Below, in pieces: positions 1 through 13,369 of a DNA stretch of 64,000 nt. The notes below the pieces were generated by a model that did not search any database, had not been told where the DNA came from, and saw only the letters and a list, made by a program, of their open reading frames with translations. Each line of letters starts with the position of its first letter. Within the stretch, counting starts at the first letter, position 1. The stretch lies in the NCBI GenBank assembly GCA_019671005.1, contig CM033723.1:14585254-14649253 (forward strand). The letters are read 5' to 3'. Source of the DNA: Hibiscus mutabilis. Taxonomy: Eukaryota > Streptophyta > Magnoliopsida > Malvales > Malvaceae. The translations under genes were made by a program, and so were the position numbers.

Positions 1-3000
1 TGTAACCTGTAAAAATCAACATCTCATATACATATGTTAGGCATGATAAGTCAATTCAATGTTCTCAAAAAATCTCTTGTTTCCCTTTTGAATCATATTA
101 AAATTACTTAAACCAATTCTTTATACCTTTAGCCCAAGAATTTTATATAGAGAGAAACTTAAGTATGCGAGATCGGTACTCCCAGAGTACTAGTCACCGA
201 AGTGACGATAATCATATAGACACATAAAGTGCCGGAAACATATAGACACATAAGTGTCGATATCATATAGACACATAAGTGTCGGTAAACATATAGATCC
301 GAAGATCGGTGTGTAGCTACACGCAGTCCCAGACTGCTAGACCTCTAATGGCATGTCACTATACTGTAACTCTCTATCATAAACTTGGGCAATAAATCCA
401 TATCAATAACTTGTAAATTACCATTTTGTAAATGATTCATATATCATCAATATTCAATAATAACTTGCCATAATAGAACATAATAGGGCAATTCATACTC
501 TATCATATACTAACCTTTTTCCTTTCATATAACTTATGCAAAAACCATGTTATCATTTCAATAAAATCAAGTAAATAAAATTCTTAAAACTCTACTAAAA
601 TACATTTCAAAACATATAAATGCACTCATCTGGGCCATTTATTAGTTGGCCTCACTAAGCTCTATTTGATCCTTTCTTTCATAGGACCTCGAACCCTCTT
701 TTGATTTGGATCAAACTTCATCAATCACATGAATATAAACAACAAATTGTTAGATTCAAATCTAACAATTTCTCAAACATGCTATCAAATCTAATCATTC
801 GAATATACAAAATTTCCAAAATTTCCTTCCCTCCTTGAATTGTTCGAAAACTCATTATGGTCCTTAGTGACCAATTTGAACTTCCATTAACCTCTTTCAA
901 GCTTATTAATTAACCTTAGATACAAAATATATCAATTCTCATTTTCTGGCAGATTGCACTATCTTCAAAGAAATATTTCTATAAAATAATTTAAAACTCG
1001 GAATTCGACTCCGTTTGTTATGAAAGAAACTAGACTCAATAAGCTTTTCACCCATAAAAATTAATAGTCCGAATTTAACCTGTACGATTTATGGTGAATT
1101 TTCAAAGTCAATTATGGAGTTGGAATTCGGCACAGACTAGTGCTCTGTTTTCTGACCTTTCATCACTTGAAAATTCATATCTTTTGACTCGGAACTTGAA
1201 ATCAGTTTTCGTTTGTTGGAAACGAAACTAGACGAACAAATCTTTACATCGGTATAAAATTCACCATCTAGCCATTTTTGTAGAATTTATGGTGAATTTT
1301 CAAACTTACTGTCATAATCCAGTTTTGTACACAACTTCCATAAATAAACTTCAAATTTTTATACTAGCTTCTCCTTACTTCTCTACTTTTCAATTTAGTC
1401 CAATTGCTTGCTTTAAACCAACAACTCATCACCTTCTTCACCAAATATTTATTCAAAATAATTCTCCCATATTTTTCATTCTTTGACAAAATAGTCACTA
1501 AAATGCAAAGATAAGGATTCAAGCTTCTTAAGTTTGCAAATTAGTCCTCAATTCAGCATTACTACCTTAACTCCATCATTACAACTAAAAATCAGATTTA
1601 GCCCCCGTACAAAACTTCATTTTTGATTTGGTCACTTAACTTTGACAATTTGTGAAAATGGCCACTAATTCGATTCAACATCAATTTAACATTCTAACTT
1701 CAATTTCATGTCTCTAACATCATTAATAACACAAATACACACCAGAATCATAAAAATCAGATTTGGTCCTCTAACTTTTAAACTTGCCAAAATGGTCAAT
1801 ATACCTTTAACTTAGGGTTTTGCTTCCAAATAACAATTCAAGCTTACTAGATCATTAATTCAACATTGCAAACCCTAAATTAAACTTTAATCCATAAACC
1901 CTAATCATCTTCATAAAAATCAAAACATGTAGAACATAAATCCCAACTCAATATCATGATTTTAACATCATACTAACTTGATTTCAACTTGAATTCAATC
2001 ATGGAATAATAAAATCACAAAAGCCCCAATTGATCCATAAACCCTAATTTCTTTCTCATGTAAATTCTCATCAATCAAGCATGAATTCCATGAATTATTG
2101 ATATCAAAAGATAGAGCTTGAAGAGTAGAACAACTTTGCAGTTGAAGAGATTACCTAAAAACCGAGTTTAAGGGCTTAAATCGAGCTTGGAAAAATTTTC
2201 TCTTTCTTTCCCTAGCTCTCATGTTTTTGGCTTGATTGTTCATATTTTCACCATTATTTTACACGTATAACTATTAAATGAATATTAAATTTATTTAATA
2301 GTGAAATTATAATTTTACCCGTTTTATCCAATGGTTGAGATTGATTTTATCATCAATCAAGGGTCAAGATTTAATCTTCCATTTGCTCTTTCCAAAATCG
2401 CCCTTATAAATTTTTAAATATTTCAAAATTGCCATTGGGGCCAAATGACCAATTTGCCCTCCAACTAGTTTTTATTTACTAGTTTGCCATTCTTGTAAAA
2501 ATTCAACTAAGTCTAGTTGGAATCCAACCAACTGTAATAAAATATTCATAAAATAGTATTTTATGGCTTTTCCATGGCTTTTAGATCAGCCTCTGAAATT
2601 TCAGTTCGATCCGATTTCTTGATATTCATAAAATACTTCTACTACGATTTTACCTTCATCGAGCAGTCAAATTTATTCCAATAATTCTATATTTCCATAT
2701 TCGGGAAATCCACAATATCATCTCATAAAATTTTCCTTTCCTAAGATCTTAGACTGAATTTTCTTAACTCATTCTATTTTCCCGATACTTATCGAAAATC
2801 TTCATAGAATAAAATTTCTCTTAGAATTCCTTTATCGATAATCCATACGAATATTCTCTACTCTTACTGAGTCCAAAATATCGATCAGAAAAACTTTTAT
2901 GGGACCTTCCCGAAGGTCACCCATCCTAATATTTCCCTGGCCTGAGCATGCTTAACAATTTTATTCGATCCAAATTCGGTACCTTTTACTGCATTTTAAT

Positions 3001-3175
3001 TCTTAAAACCGATATCAAGGTACTTATTTCGATCCGATTCACTCTTATACTGAATAAAATTACTTATTGGGGAAATTTACACTTTAGTCCCTAAACTTTT
3101 CCAAAGTTTATACTTTAACCCCAAAACTTTCAAAATTTACATTTTGATCACTAGCCAAAAATTTGGGATATTACA
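1..3175 (-). repeat. 3' LTR of the Gypsy-type element, cut by the window edge
   Basis: It ends ...GGGATATTACA at 3175 and matches 4624-7787 with only a few differences per 100 bases by eye. No gene in it. Short CATATAGACACATA repeats occur at 213-300. Confidence 0.85.
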
Positions 3176-3728
3176 ATTCTTCCCCCTTTAAGAAAATTGC
3201 GTACCAGTTTCAAACATTTGCAGATATTGCTCCCTCAATTTCTTTCAATTTCCCAAGTGACTTTTTCAATCTTGTGATTCCTCCCCATAGCTTAAAATAT
3301 AATCTCTTAACAGATCAATTCTTTCTTAGCTTCTTTTCTAACCATCTCAGTAGTATCACTACTTAACTTTCCAATTCTCCCCTTATATGCACTGACAGTA
3401 CAGACATCTTATAATGAGATACTACTGAGTTATTTTCATCATAACTTCAATCCTTAGTAGGAGCTAACTTCCATGCTTATTTCACTGTATCATATCCGCT
3501 ATGGTTCATTTCTTGACCTCCAAGATTCGTCAATTGACGAAATCCATCATCGTTTTACTTTCCTTATTCTAGTCTTATTCCATCTTATACTAATGAGAAG
3601 CAACATCAAGTCATACAATCAACACATCAGTAATATAATATCCTAGAGGCATGTACTTACTGACAAATTCATATGAATCTTAGTTTAGCATCCAGAATCG
3701 GCTAAACCTTTGCTCTGATACCATTAAA
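3176..3728 (-). other. Interior of the Gypsy-type element (PPT, pol-tail remnant, leader, PBS)
   Basis: Contains the PPT at 3176-3189, a degenerate coding-like stretch to about 3380, unrecognised sequence, and the PBS at 3712-3723, whose minus strand is a perfect TGGTATCAGAGC. Nothing else codes. Confidence 0.75.
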
Positions 3729-6700
3729 TGTAACACTCTTAACGTATACTCGTAGACTGAATATAAATTAAAGACGTTACAGAGTCGTTTAAAGAAATCC
3801 TGACTTATAATAATTTTTTATACATATAAATCTTGTCTTTTTATTAATCTAACCCTTTTCTCGATTTTCTTGAAATCATAACTTATGTGTAATTGGCTAA
3901 TTTCGACCCTGAATTAGTTTGTAAAACATATTAGTCAGATATTAAAATGATAATGCAATTCGGAGGCCCTTTCTTGATTTTAAAATCCTTATGCGATTAT
4001 TGATAAATAAAAATTTAAACTAATACCTTATCTTGCTTTATCTATATATGATTCATCATTAAAACTGATCAATTACCTATCGTTTAATTTAATTTAATGC
4101 ATCATATACTACCAACGGATAAATAATTATATGCCCACTAGAGATTATCATAAGCTAGTATATCTTACTGATGTTTTGCAGATTGAAGCTTGATCAATAT
4201 GCTCAACTCCTCTTCAAGTACTCCATCTTAACCTACGTGTGAATCAAACACACGCTAAGTTTTCACTTAGTGAGTCAATAAACAAAATTAGTAATAATTT
4301 AAACTTATTAAACTTTATGGCTACATTTATATAGCATGATATATGCCAATGCATTAACTTTTATGTTGCATTAGTGATAACTTACTATATGCTAATATCA
4401 TAATATTTTCTTGTTTGTTCATTTATCATAATATGTCATTTATACCTCAATGCACGAACATATATATCATGTTACAATCTAATGAATGTGCTTGTTCTAT
4501 TCCTTTAACATCATATCACTACTTACCATTAATGTTAAACTTTTAACTTACTTACCATTTTCATGCCTAATTACATACGTTACCTCACATGTACTAACAT
4601 ATATCAAAATTTTTCCTCTGTCATGTAACCTGTAAAAATCAACATCTCATATACATATGTTAGGCATGGTAAGTAAATTCAATATTCTCAAAAAATCTCT
4701 TGTTTCCCTTTTGAATCATATTAAGATTACTTAAACCAATTCTTTATACCTTTAGCCCAAGAATTTTATATAGAGAGAAACTTAAGTATGTGAGATCGGT
4801 ACTCCCAAAGTACTAGTCACCGAAGTGAAGATAAACATATAGACACATAAAGTGCTGGTAACATATAGACACATAAGTGTCGATATCATATAGACACATA
4901 AGTGTCGGTAAACATATAGATCCGAAGATCGGTGTGTAGCTACACGCAGTCCCAGACTGCTAGACCTCTAATGGCATGCCACTATACTGTAACTCTCTAT
5001 CATAAACTTGGGCAATAAATCCATATCAATAATTTGTAAATTATCATTTTGTAAATGATTCATATATCACCATTATTCAATAATAACTTTCCATAATAGA
5101 ACATAATAGGGCAGTTCATACTATATCATATACTGACTTTTTTCCTTTCATATAACTTATACAAAAACCATGTTATCATTTCAATAAAATCAAGTAAATA
5201 AAATTCTTAAAAGTCTACTAAAATACAGTTCAAAACATATAAATGCACTCACCTGGGCCATTTATTAGCTGGCCTCACTAATCTCTATTCGATCCTTTCT
5301 TTCACAGTACCTCGAACCCTCTTTTGATTCGAATCAAACTTCATTAATCACATGAATGTAAACAACAAATTGTTAGATTCAAATCTAACAATTTCTCAAA
5401 CATGCTATCAAATCTAATCATTCGAATATACAAAATTTTCAAAATTTCCTTCCTTCCTTGAATTGTTCGAAAACTCATTATGGTCCTTAGTGACCAATTT
5501 GAACTTCCATTAACCCCTTTCAAGCTTACTAATTAACTTTAGATACAAAATATATCAATTCTCATTTTCTGGCAGATTGCACTACCTTCAAAGAAATATT
5601 TCTATAAAATAATTTACAACTTGGAATTTGACTCCATTTGTTCTAAAAGAAACTAGATTCAATAAGCTTTTCACCCATATATATTAATAGTCTGAATTCA
5701 ACTTGTACGATTTATGGCAAATTTTCAAAGTCAATTATAGAGCTGGAATTCAGAACAGACTGGTGCTCTGTTTTTTGACCTTTTGTCACTTAAAAATTCA
5801 TATCTTTTGACTCGGAACTCGAAATCAGTTTCTGTTTGTTGGAAATGAAACTAGACAAACAAATATTTACATCGATATAAATTCACCATCTAGCCATTTT
5901 TGTAGAATTTATGGTGAATTTTCAAACTTACTTCCATAATCCAGTTTTCTACACAACTTCCATAAATAAACTTCAAATTTTTATACTAACTTCTCCTTAC
6001 TTCTCTACTTTTCAATTTAGTCCAATTGCTTGCTGTAAACCAACAACTCATCACCTTCTTCACCAAATAATTATTCAAAATAATTCTCTCTTATTTTTCA
6101 TTCTTTGACAAAATAGTCACTAAAATGCAAAGATAAGGATTCAAGCTTCTTAACTTTGCAAATTAGTCCTCAATTCAACATTACTACCTTAACTCCATCA
6201 TTACAACTAAAAATCAGATTTAGCCCCCATAAAAACTTTATTTGCGATTTGGTCACTTAACTTTGACAATTTGTGAAAATGGTAACTAATTCGATTCAAC
6301 ATCAATTTAACATTCTAACTTCAATTTCATGTCTCTAACATCATTAATAACATAAATACACACCAGAATCATAAAAATCAGATTTGGTCCTCTAACTTTT
6401 AAACTTGCCATAATGGTCCTTATACCTTTAACTTAGGGTTTTGCTTCCAAATAACAATTCAAGCTTACTAGATCATTAATTCAACATTACAAACCCTAAA
6501 TTAAATTTTAATCCATAAACCCTAATCATCTTCATAAAAATCAAAACCTGTAGAACTTAAATCCCAACTCAATATCATGATTTTAACATCATACTAACTT
6601 GATTTCAACTTGAATTCAATCATGGAATCATAAAATCTCAAAAGCCCCAATTGATCCATAAACCCTAATTTCTTTCTCATGTAAATTCTCATCAATCAAG

Positions 6701-7787
6701 CATGAATTCCATGAATTATTGATATCAAAAGATCGAGTTCTTGAAGAGTATAACAACTTTGCAGTTGAAGAGGTTACCTGAAAACCGAGTTTCGGGGCTT
6801 AAATCGAGCTTGGAAAATTTTTCTCTTTCTTTCCCTAGCTCTCATGTTTTTTGGCTGGATTGTTCATCTTTTCACCATTATTTTACACGTATAACTATTA
6901 AATGAATATTAAATTTATTTAATAGTGAAATTACAATTTTACCCTTTTATCCAGTGGTTGAGATTGATTTTATCATCAATCAAGGGCCAAGATTTAATCT
7001 TCCATTTCCTCTTTCAAAAATTGCCCTTATAACTTTTTAAATATTTCAAAATTGCCATTGGAGCCAAATGACCAATTTGCCCTCCAACTAGTTTTTATTT
7101 ACTAGTTTGCCATTATTGTAAAAATTCAACTAAGTCTAGTTGGAATCCAACCAACTATAAGAAAATATTCATAAAATAGTATTTTATGGCTTTTGGATCA
7201 ACCTCTGAAATTTCAGTTTGATCTGATTTCCTAATATTCATAAAATACTTCTACTACGATTTTACCTTTATCGAGCTGTCAGATTTATTCCTATAATTCT
7301 ATATTTCCATATTTGGGAAATCCACAATATCATCTCATAAAATTTTCCTTTTCTAAGATCTTAGACGAAATTTTCTTAACTCATTTTATTTTCCCGATAC
7401 TTATCAAAAATCTTCATAGAATAAAATTTCCCTTAGAATTCCTTTATCGATAATCCATACAAATATTCTCTACTCTTACTGAGTTCAGAATATCGATCAG
7501 AAACACTTTTATGGGACCTTCACGGAGGTCACCCATCCTAATATTTCCCTGGCCTGAGCACGCTTAACAATTTTATTCGATCCAAATTTGATACCTTTTA
7601 CTGCATCTTAATTCTTAAAACCGATATCAAGGTACTTATTTCAATCTGATTCACTCTTATACTGAATAAAATTACTTATTGGGAAAATTTACACTTTAGT
7701 CCCTAAACTTTTCTAAAGTTTATACTTTAACCCCAAAACTTTCAAAATCTACATTTTGATCACTAGCCAAAAATTTGGGATATTACA
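3729..7787 (-). repeat. 5' LTR of the Gypsy-type element (4059 bp)
   Basis: The plus strand starts TGTAACACTCTTAACG at 3729 and ends GGGATATTACA at 7787, next to the PBS at one end and to Copia LTR sequence at the other. It shares long stretches, inverted, with the solo LTR 13672-17607. Confidence 0.87.
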
Positions 7788-8445
7788 TCTCGAGCTTCGA
7801 TATCGGTACCTGCTATAAGAAGAAAGAGTCATTGTACAAAGGGGTATCGATACGCGAATAGCCGTATTGATACGAGGATACAAGGCGTACTGGTATTGTC
7901 CATACCGTATCGGTACCAATTTTATTCACTAGAATCTGAAAAGTTGTAAACTAGAAATTGTATCGATACGCCAAAGAGGGTATCGGTACGCATTAACTGA
8001 ATTTTAAAGTTTGTGATTCCAATAAACTGGCAACGAAGGGTCGAATATTAATTGCAAAAGATTTACAAAATCCTAACACCCCGTACCAGTACATACAAGA
8101 GTCGTACCCATACTCTAAGGCAGAATTGGTTCCCAGGTTGAATGGCATGCCAATACGGCTTCACGCGTATCGGTACCCTATATCCATTAAATATAAAAAT
8201 GAATTCCAGTAACTAAAACTCGTATCGATACGTCTAAGGGCGTATCAATACTCCTGGACCAATTTTGGCTATTTGAGTACAAAACACTTAAAAAATATTT
8301 GGGGTTTAAGTTTTTGACTAAGAACTAATTTTAAGTTCGAATACTTGTCAATTTGTGAGTCTTTTTAGTACTTAAAAATTTATCCAATTTTACAAATTGG
8401 TCCTTGAAATTCCTTGTTATATCAAAATTAAATATTAGTTTTACA
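7788..8445 (-). repeat. Surviving part of the Sirevirus-like 3' LTR
   Basis: It matches 26556-27225 of the 5' LTR through to the TTTTACA end. Its other part lies left of the window, separated by the Gypsy-type element. The first bases TCTCG (7788-7792) should be one TSD copy of that insertion; the intact LTR reads ACTCG here. Confidence 0.85.
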
Positions 8446-8446
8446 A

Positions 8447-8459
8447 TCTCCCCTTTTTT
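8447..8459 (-). other. Polypurine tract of the Sirevirus-like element
   Basis: The plus strand reads TCTCCCCTTTTTT one base inside the 3' LTR end at 8445; the minus strand is purine-rich and would prime plus-strand synthesis. Confidence 0.75.
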
Positions 8460-8827
8460 GATGAACAAAACCCAAAATAAATTTTTAAGTCTTTTGAAAT
8501 AACTCTATCTTTCTTTAAGGCTAAAAGATAGTATTTTTGAAAAACCTTTTTAAAAAATTTAATCTCATTCTTCTCCCCTTTTTGTTAGATCAAAATCAAT
8601 GGGTAAAGATAAAGACTTGATGTAAAGTAATAAAGAACTTCAAGCATAAATAAACAACATAGATATTATAAATTTAAAGCATTGTTCAAAGCAACAAAAT
8701 AAATCCAACTTAAAGCATAAAAACATAATCAAAGCAAATACATAATGTCATAGGAATTCAAAACAAATAACATAGGTGCATAAAACTTAAGTCCTAATAT
8801 GATATGATATGTATGATATGCAAAAGC
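8460..8827. other. Non-coding 3' region of the Sirevirus-like element
   Basis: AT-rich sequence between the envelope-like stop and the PPTs. It ends near 8800-8820 with a short GATATGATATGTATGATATG repeat. I see no gene. Confidence 0.6.
8571..8583 (-). other. Second polypurine tract-like copy
   Basis: TTCTCCCCTTTTT, followed by GTTAGATCAAAATC, repeats the layout of the tract at 8447. Multiple PPT copies near the 3' LTR are a reported Sirevirus trait. Confidence 0.55.
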
Positions 8828-8957
8828 CTAAAGAGTGTCTTCATCCTCATCTTCATCATCATCGCCCATGACATTATCACCAAGAGCATGACCACGTCAT
8901 TCTCCATGGAATGCGGTAAGGGTCATGTCCATTGAAGCTTGACGATTTTCTATGAAG
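8828..8957 (-). pseudogene. Envelope-like ORF, C-terminal tail
   Basis: The coiled coil continues in the same frame once the solo LTR and one TSD copy are removed. An in-frame TGA (8897-8899) interrupts it, probably a decayed CGA arginine codon. It ends with an acidic tail GDDDEDEDED and a TAG at 8828-8830. Confidence 0.6.
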
Positions 8958-8962
8958 GTAAC

Positions 8963-11900
8963 TGTAACACCTCGAAATGTGGTCTAGAAGTATGTCACTA
9001 ATTCAAGGGTGACTTAATTTGGTGTAAGATATCTTTAGATTAGACAATTGAATGAATTAAGGACCAAAGGAAGCGTGAAAGGTATGTTAGCTAAATTTAA
9101 AATGGGTTAAATTGAATGTTATGTTAATAATATCCAATTTATGTTTAGGAGTAAGTTACATGGAACCACCAATTGATTTGTTATAGAATTATTCTTTATT
9201 AGACTAATTAAGAAAGCTAAGACCAAATAGAAGAAAAATAAGAATTTGGTGGCCAAATTGGTAAGGCCTAAACCTAATGATTTGTTTATATAAGGGTTTG
9301 CATGTAAAATTTAAGGAAATTCAAGGGGTGTGCATGTGTCATGAAGTTGATCAAGGCATGTGTAGGAGGGGGAGAAAAATCTTGGTTATAGGAGAGAAGA
9401 AATAAAACTTCTCCATTATCATCTTCTTGTCTTTTGGACCGAAATCCTCCATGGTTAGGGACAGAGCGAATTTTAAGAGAAAATGTAAGGAAGGCTTCAT
9501 TTTAATCGAATTTCTTGAGTCTTTGTTTGGCTAAGCTTGGGGAAGAAGGTGATTATTCCCTTCTTCCTCTTCATTCATGATTTAAATTGCTTGAGCTGAT
9601 TCTAGATATTCATTAATCATGTTGATATTAGATATCATAGAGAATGAAATTTATGTTATGTGTTCCTTAGTACCTTGAATGTCATGTAGTTGTGTGCTTG
9701 CAAAATGGATCAACAAACTTTTGGGACTGATTTGTTGTTTTATGAAACTGGAATAGGGGCTGTCTTGTAACAATTAGGGCTGATTTTGGATTAAATAGAG
9801 GCTATTTTGTAAATCTGGAAATAGAGGCTGATTTATAAAATTTTGGTGGACTGTTTTGTGGATACATGTAAGTTAGGGATTGTTTTGCATCGATAGAAAT
9901 ATTGGTAGATTGTTATGAACATGCATGAAATTATATGTATGTAATCTACACTGTTTTGTGTATATATGCAAGTATGCTAGACTGTTTTCATGTACAAAAA
10001 TGTGTATACATGTGTTATGGACTGTTTTGTGTATATATGCAAGTATGCTGGACTGTTTTCATGTATAAAAATGTGTATACATGTGTTATGGACTGTTTTG
10101 TGTATATATGCAAGTATGATGGACTATTTTAATGTATTAAAATGTATATATATGTGTTATGGACTGTTTTGTGTATATATGCAAGTATGCTGGACAGTTT
10201 TCATGTATAAAAATGTGTATACATGTGTTGTGGACTGTTTTGTGTACATATGCAAGTATGCTGGACTGTTTTGATGTATAAATAAATATATAAGTATAAT
10301 TGGCTTGTTTTGTAAATACATAAACATAGTAAACTGGTTTAAGCATATATGAATGTATGTCTACAAATTAGAGATTGTTTTGAATATGTAGAAGTGTATC
10401 GGATTGTTTCAAATATGAATATGTGAACATATAAGGATTTGGGACTATTTTGGTGAGTAGAAGTATGTATGCAATTTAATGGATTAATTTGGCATGAAAG
10501 CAAACATTAGAGAACTGTTTTGAGTATGTATATGTGTGTAATTGGACTGTTGGTAAATGAATTGAGTTTGTTTTAATGAATTGCTATTTCATTTGAGGTA
10601 CATTTTATAATAAAGAAGAGTAGAAGAAATAAGTTATTTGGGAGCTAGAGGTGACTATGGATTCAGGTATCCCGTAACTTCGGCGTATAAGGTGAGTGTA
10701 GTTGCATTTGTCTCGGGTGACACGACGTCATTCCGATCTTTGTTTCTACGATAAGTTATGATTAATTCATGAGCATATGCATATGGCTCACATAGAGCAC
10801 AATGTATGAATATATTCATAGCATGGCATCTTTGATAAGTCTTTTGGTTATGTTTGAATTACATATGCATCATGTTCCTTGCTATGCTATGTTTGTAATG
10901 GAAGATTATGTATACTTTATTATAAAGCTTTGAAGCTAACTTCTGACTTACAATGCCATAAGATTCTAATAAAAGAATAAAATACTAATGATATAAGTTC
11001 ATGAATTTTAAAGCCCTAATGAGCTAAAAGCTCATCTCATGTTATAATATACTAAGAAATGAAACAAGTAAGATTACTTGTGTCATAAGATACCCTTCGA
11101 ACTCCAGAGCATAAAATATTTAAGTTGCCTAAACAATGGAAGTCCTTGGACACTTTGGCATGGTACAAAGGTAAATATTTCAGTACTATGGTCCATGAGC
11201 TACAGCTCAAGGGTAACGACCCTATATATATATGTGATATGTTGGCGTCAGTATGAGGTAACATGGGAGATGTAAGGAGATTGGCGAAAGTTAGTTGGAT
11301 AGATGAGAAGTTAGGTTTATTATGCTATAAACTAGCCAATGCTTTGTGCTTTGCACTAAGTGAATCTCAGACTGATGCTACGTATGTCCAAATGTGATCC
11401 AAGGCAAATATTCTAAAAGATATGAACTCAGATGCTAAGCTTTGATAAAAAAAAACTCTGATAAGTATTGTTATGAACTCAGATGAGCTCCGTTATGAAC
11501 TTCGATAAGCTTTGATAAGACTCTAGTCAGATAAGATACGAACTTTGATAAGTTCGATAAGAAATTCAAAGGAACTTGGTTAAAAACCCTGAAAGACATT
11601 CAATTAAGATTTGTAAGAATATGAACTCCAAATAAGCTTCCAATAATCAAGCCTTGTATAAGCTAAAATTAAGACATAAACATTCATTACTAATTATGCT
11701 TGGATTTCTCGGATTTTATATTCAATATCATTAACATTCTGCTTTGCTATTTTTAAAGTCTCAACCTCACTTAGGCCATATCAGCCTAATACATTCATTG
11801 GTCATGCATTTGTAGGCTAATTATTTGACCAAGTATCTATCATGAAATGGAGTTACAAGTCACATTTGTAATAGATTTGTGTAATTAGGTTTTCTAAGTT

Positions 11901-12769
11901 TCTAATGGTGGCATTGCATATAGGTGTATGTTTTGTCACTTTTTGTGTAATACTCCTAGAATGGTGGCACCATGTTCTAGTTTGATGCATGTAGTGCATC
12001 CTTTTGACATGTATAATTGATAAATATCTTATGCTATATGTATTTAAGGACGTTATTATATTTTGGTGGTTGTTGTTGTTTTGTTGGTTATAGAAAATTC
12101 TCGATAGATAAGTAGTTATTAATGGAAGTATGTATGATTGATTGAGTATGAGATCATGGCATGTTGTATAATTGGAAACCTTGCTTGTAGTGCTTGGTTA
12201 TGTTTAAGTAATTAGACTTGGGTTGTATGTTTGATGATCAAATGGGTTGAAACAAAGATATAGTTGAAATTGTGGTACTCTAATGTTTGTGCAAGTAAAT
12301 GGTCACATTTTGTTATGTTCGAATAAGGTCTGTATATATATGATGTTAATATTGCTATGATCAAATGGTGTTTAAAAGGTGTAAATATAGCTATGTTGAA
12401 ATGGTGTATATTTGCTAACCAATGTATACTGAATTAGCTTGAGTTACAAGAAACTGGCCGAATAACCTATTCACCCTCCTTGTCCCAAACCCTTGGGATA
12501 GTTGGTGCTAAACCTTCTCTAAAATGTATGAATAAACTTAATATGGTCTTAATTACAGTAATAGATCTAAATGTATCCAGAACCTTACAAGATTTGAAAT
12601 TGTATGTATCACTTTAAGTTATATGGTTAAAATTTGTTTATAAGAAAATTTAGTTAACTTGTCTCAAATTTCTTTGAAAGTTTTAGTTTTTTGTCACATG
12701 AATTCTGGTATGCATTCTCAGTAACAACTTTAATTCTGGTTTTTTATAAACAGGGTTGAGGGTGTTACA
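8963..12769. mobile_element. Solo LTR, 3807 bp, TSD GTAAC
   Basis: It begins TGTAACACCTCG and ends GAGGGTGTTACA, flanked by GTAAC at 8958-8962 and 12770-12774. There is no PBS, PPT or coding interior, so LTR-LTR recombination has removed the rest. TGTAACACC...GGTGTTACA ends suit Ty3/Gypsy LTRs. The minus-strand reading frame of the host ORF is continuous across the site once the LTR and one TSD are taken out. Orientation is probably plus but is not certain. Confidence 0.88.
9951..10300. repeat. 71-bp tandem array inside the solo LTR
   Basis: CTGTTTTGTGTATATATGCA recurs with starts at 9951, 10022, 10093, 10164 and 10235, an exact 71-bp period over nearly five copies. More diverged units with the same ACTGTTTTG core extend on both sides (about 9720-10560). 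Since 71 is not a multiple of three, the ORFs seen here are accidental. Confidence 0.92.
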
Positions 12770-12774
12770 GTAAC

Positions 12775-13364
12775 TCTAGCTTCTAAAGAAGTAAAACGAG
12801 TATCTAAAGAAGCAAAGCTAGAATCCAACCTCGCATCCAAAGTGGCAAACTTCCCATCAAGATATGCCATTAGAGCATCTAGGGAAGGTTGAGCAACTGG
12901 AGCCACTAGATCAACTGGAGCTGCCAGAACATTCTCTACGGGATCGGGTTGTGCATCACGAGGGAGATTCGCAATACGAATCCATTCTCCATTGTGAACT
13001 TTGCACGTCGGAGAGAGTGATCATCAATAGGGCCGGTGAGAGGCGAAGCAAGATCTTAAGAGCAATCGATATCAAGCTTATGGAACATACAGCTCAAGGC
13101 GGTGCTATAGGTGAAAGAGGTGACAAGGAAGGTGTAGAAGTTTTGGACAAGGTACACTAATTCGGCAAATATAATTTGGGCTAGGTTTGGACGTAAACCC
13201 TCACGGAAACAATGGAGTCAAAAATCATCAACTTGGCGAACAGTAGACCACTTACCACCGGATGGTCAAAACCACCAAGTGATGAGGAAGTGAAAGAAAC
13301 GTTCATGAGCATCAAGTACGGTAATGGAGCCACCATAGAATTGAGGAAAAGCATTTTCATCATC
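12775..13364 (-). pseudogene. Envelope-like ORF, middle piece
   Basis: This continues the ORF of 19699-20163. It opens with a block containing DAHERFFHFLITWW (13346-13270), then has several stops and frameshifts, and recovers a frame from about 13000 leftwards. The last 30 codons form heptad-like repeats rich in LDARLDSSFASLDTRF, a predicted coiled coil. It is split from its tail by the solo LTR at TSD GTAAC. Confidence 0.6.
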
Positions 13365-13369
13365 TATAC

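Larger units (their letters stand above)
1..7787 (-). mobile_element. Gypsy-type LTR element with ~4.06-kb LTRs and a 553-bp interior
   Basis: 1-3175 and 4624-7787 are near-identical over ~3.2 kb. The signals between them show two LTRs of a minus-strand element rather than a simple tandem duplication: the PBS complement GCTCTGATACCA at 3712-3723 next to the right LTR, and the PPT complement ATTCTTCCCCCTTT at 3176-3189 next to the left LTR. The interior has almost no coding sequence; the ~90 bp beside the PPT vaguely resemble the tail of a Ty3/Gypsy polyprotein. It inserted in the 3' LTR of the Sirevirus-like element and must rely on proteins from elsewhere. Confidence 0.85.

Noticed and set aside
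1..7787. A simple 4.6-kb tandem duplication
   Set aside because: The PBS and PPT complements at the right places between the copies show two LTRs of one minus-strand element.
9935..10346. Overlapping ORFs of 65-94 codons on both strands, or a CRISPR-like array
   Set aside because: They arise from the 71-bp tandem repeat inside an LTR. There are no spacers, and the period is not a multiple of three.
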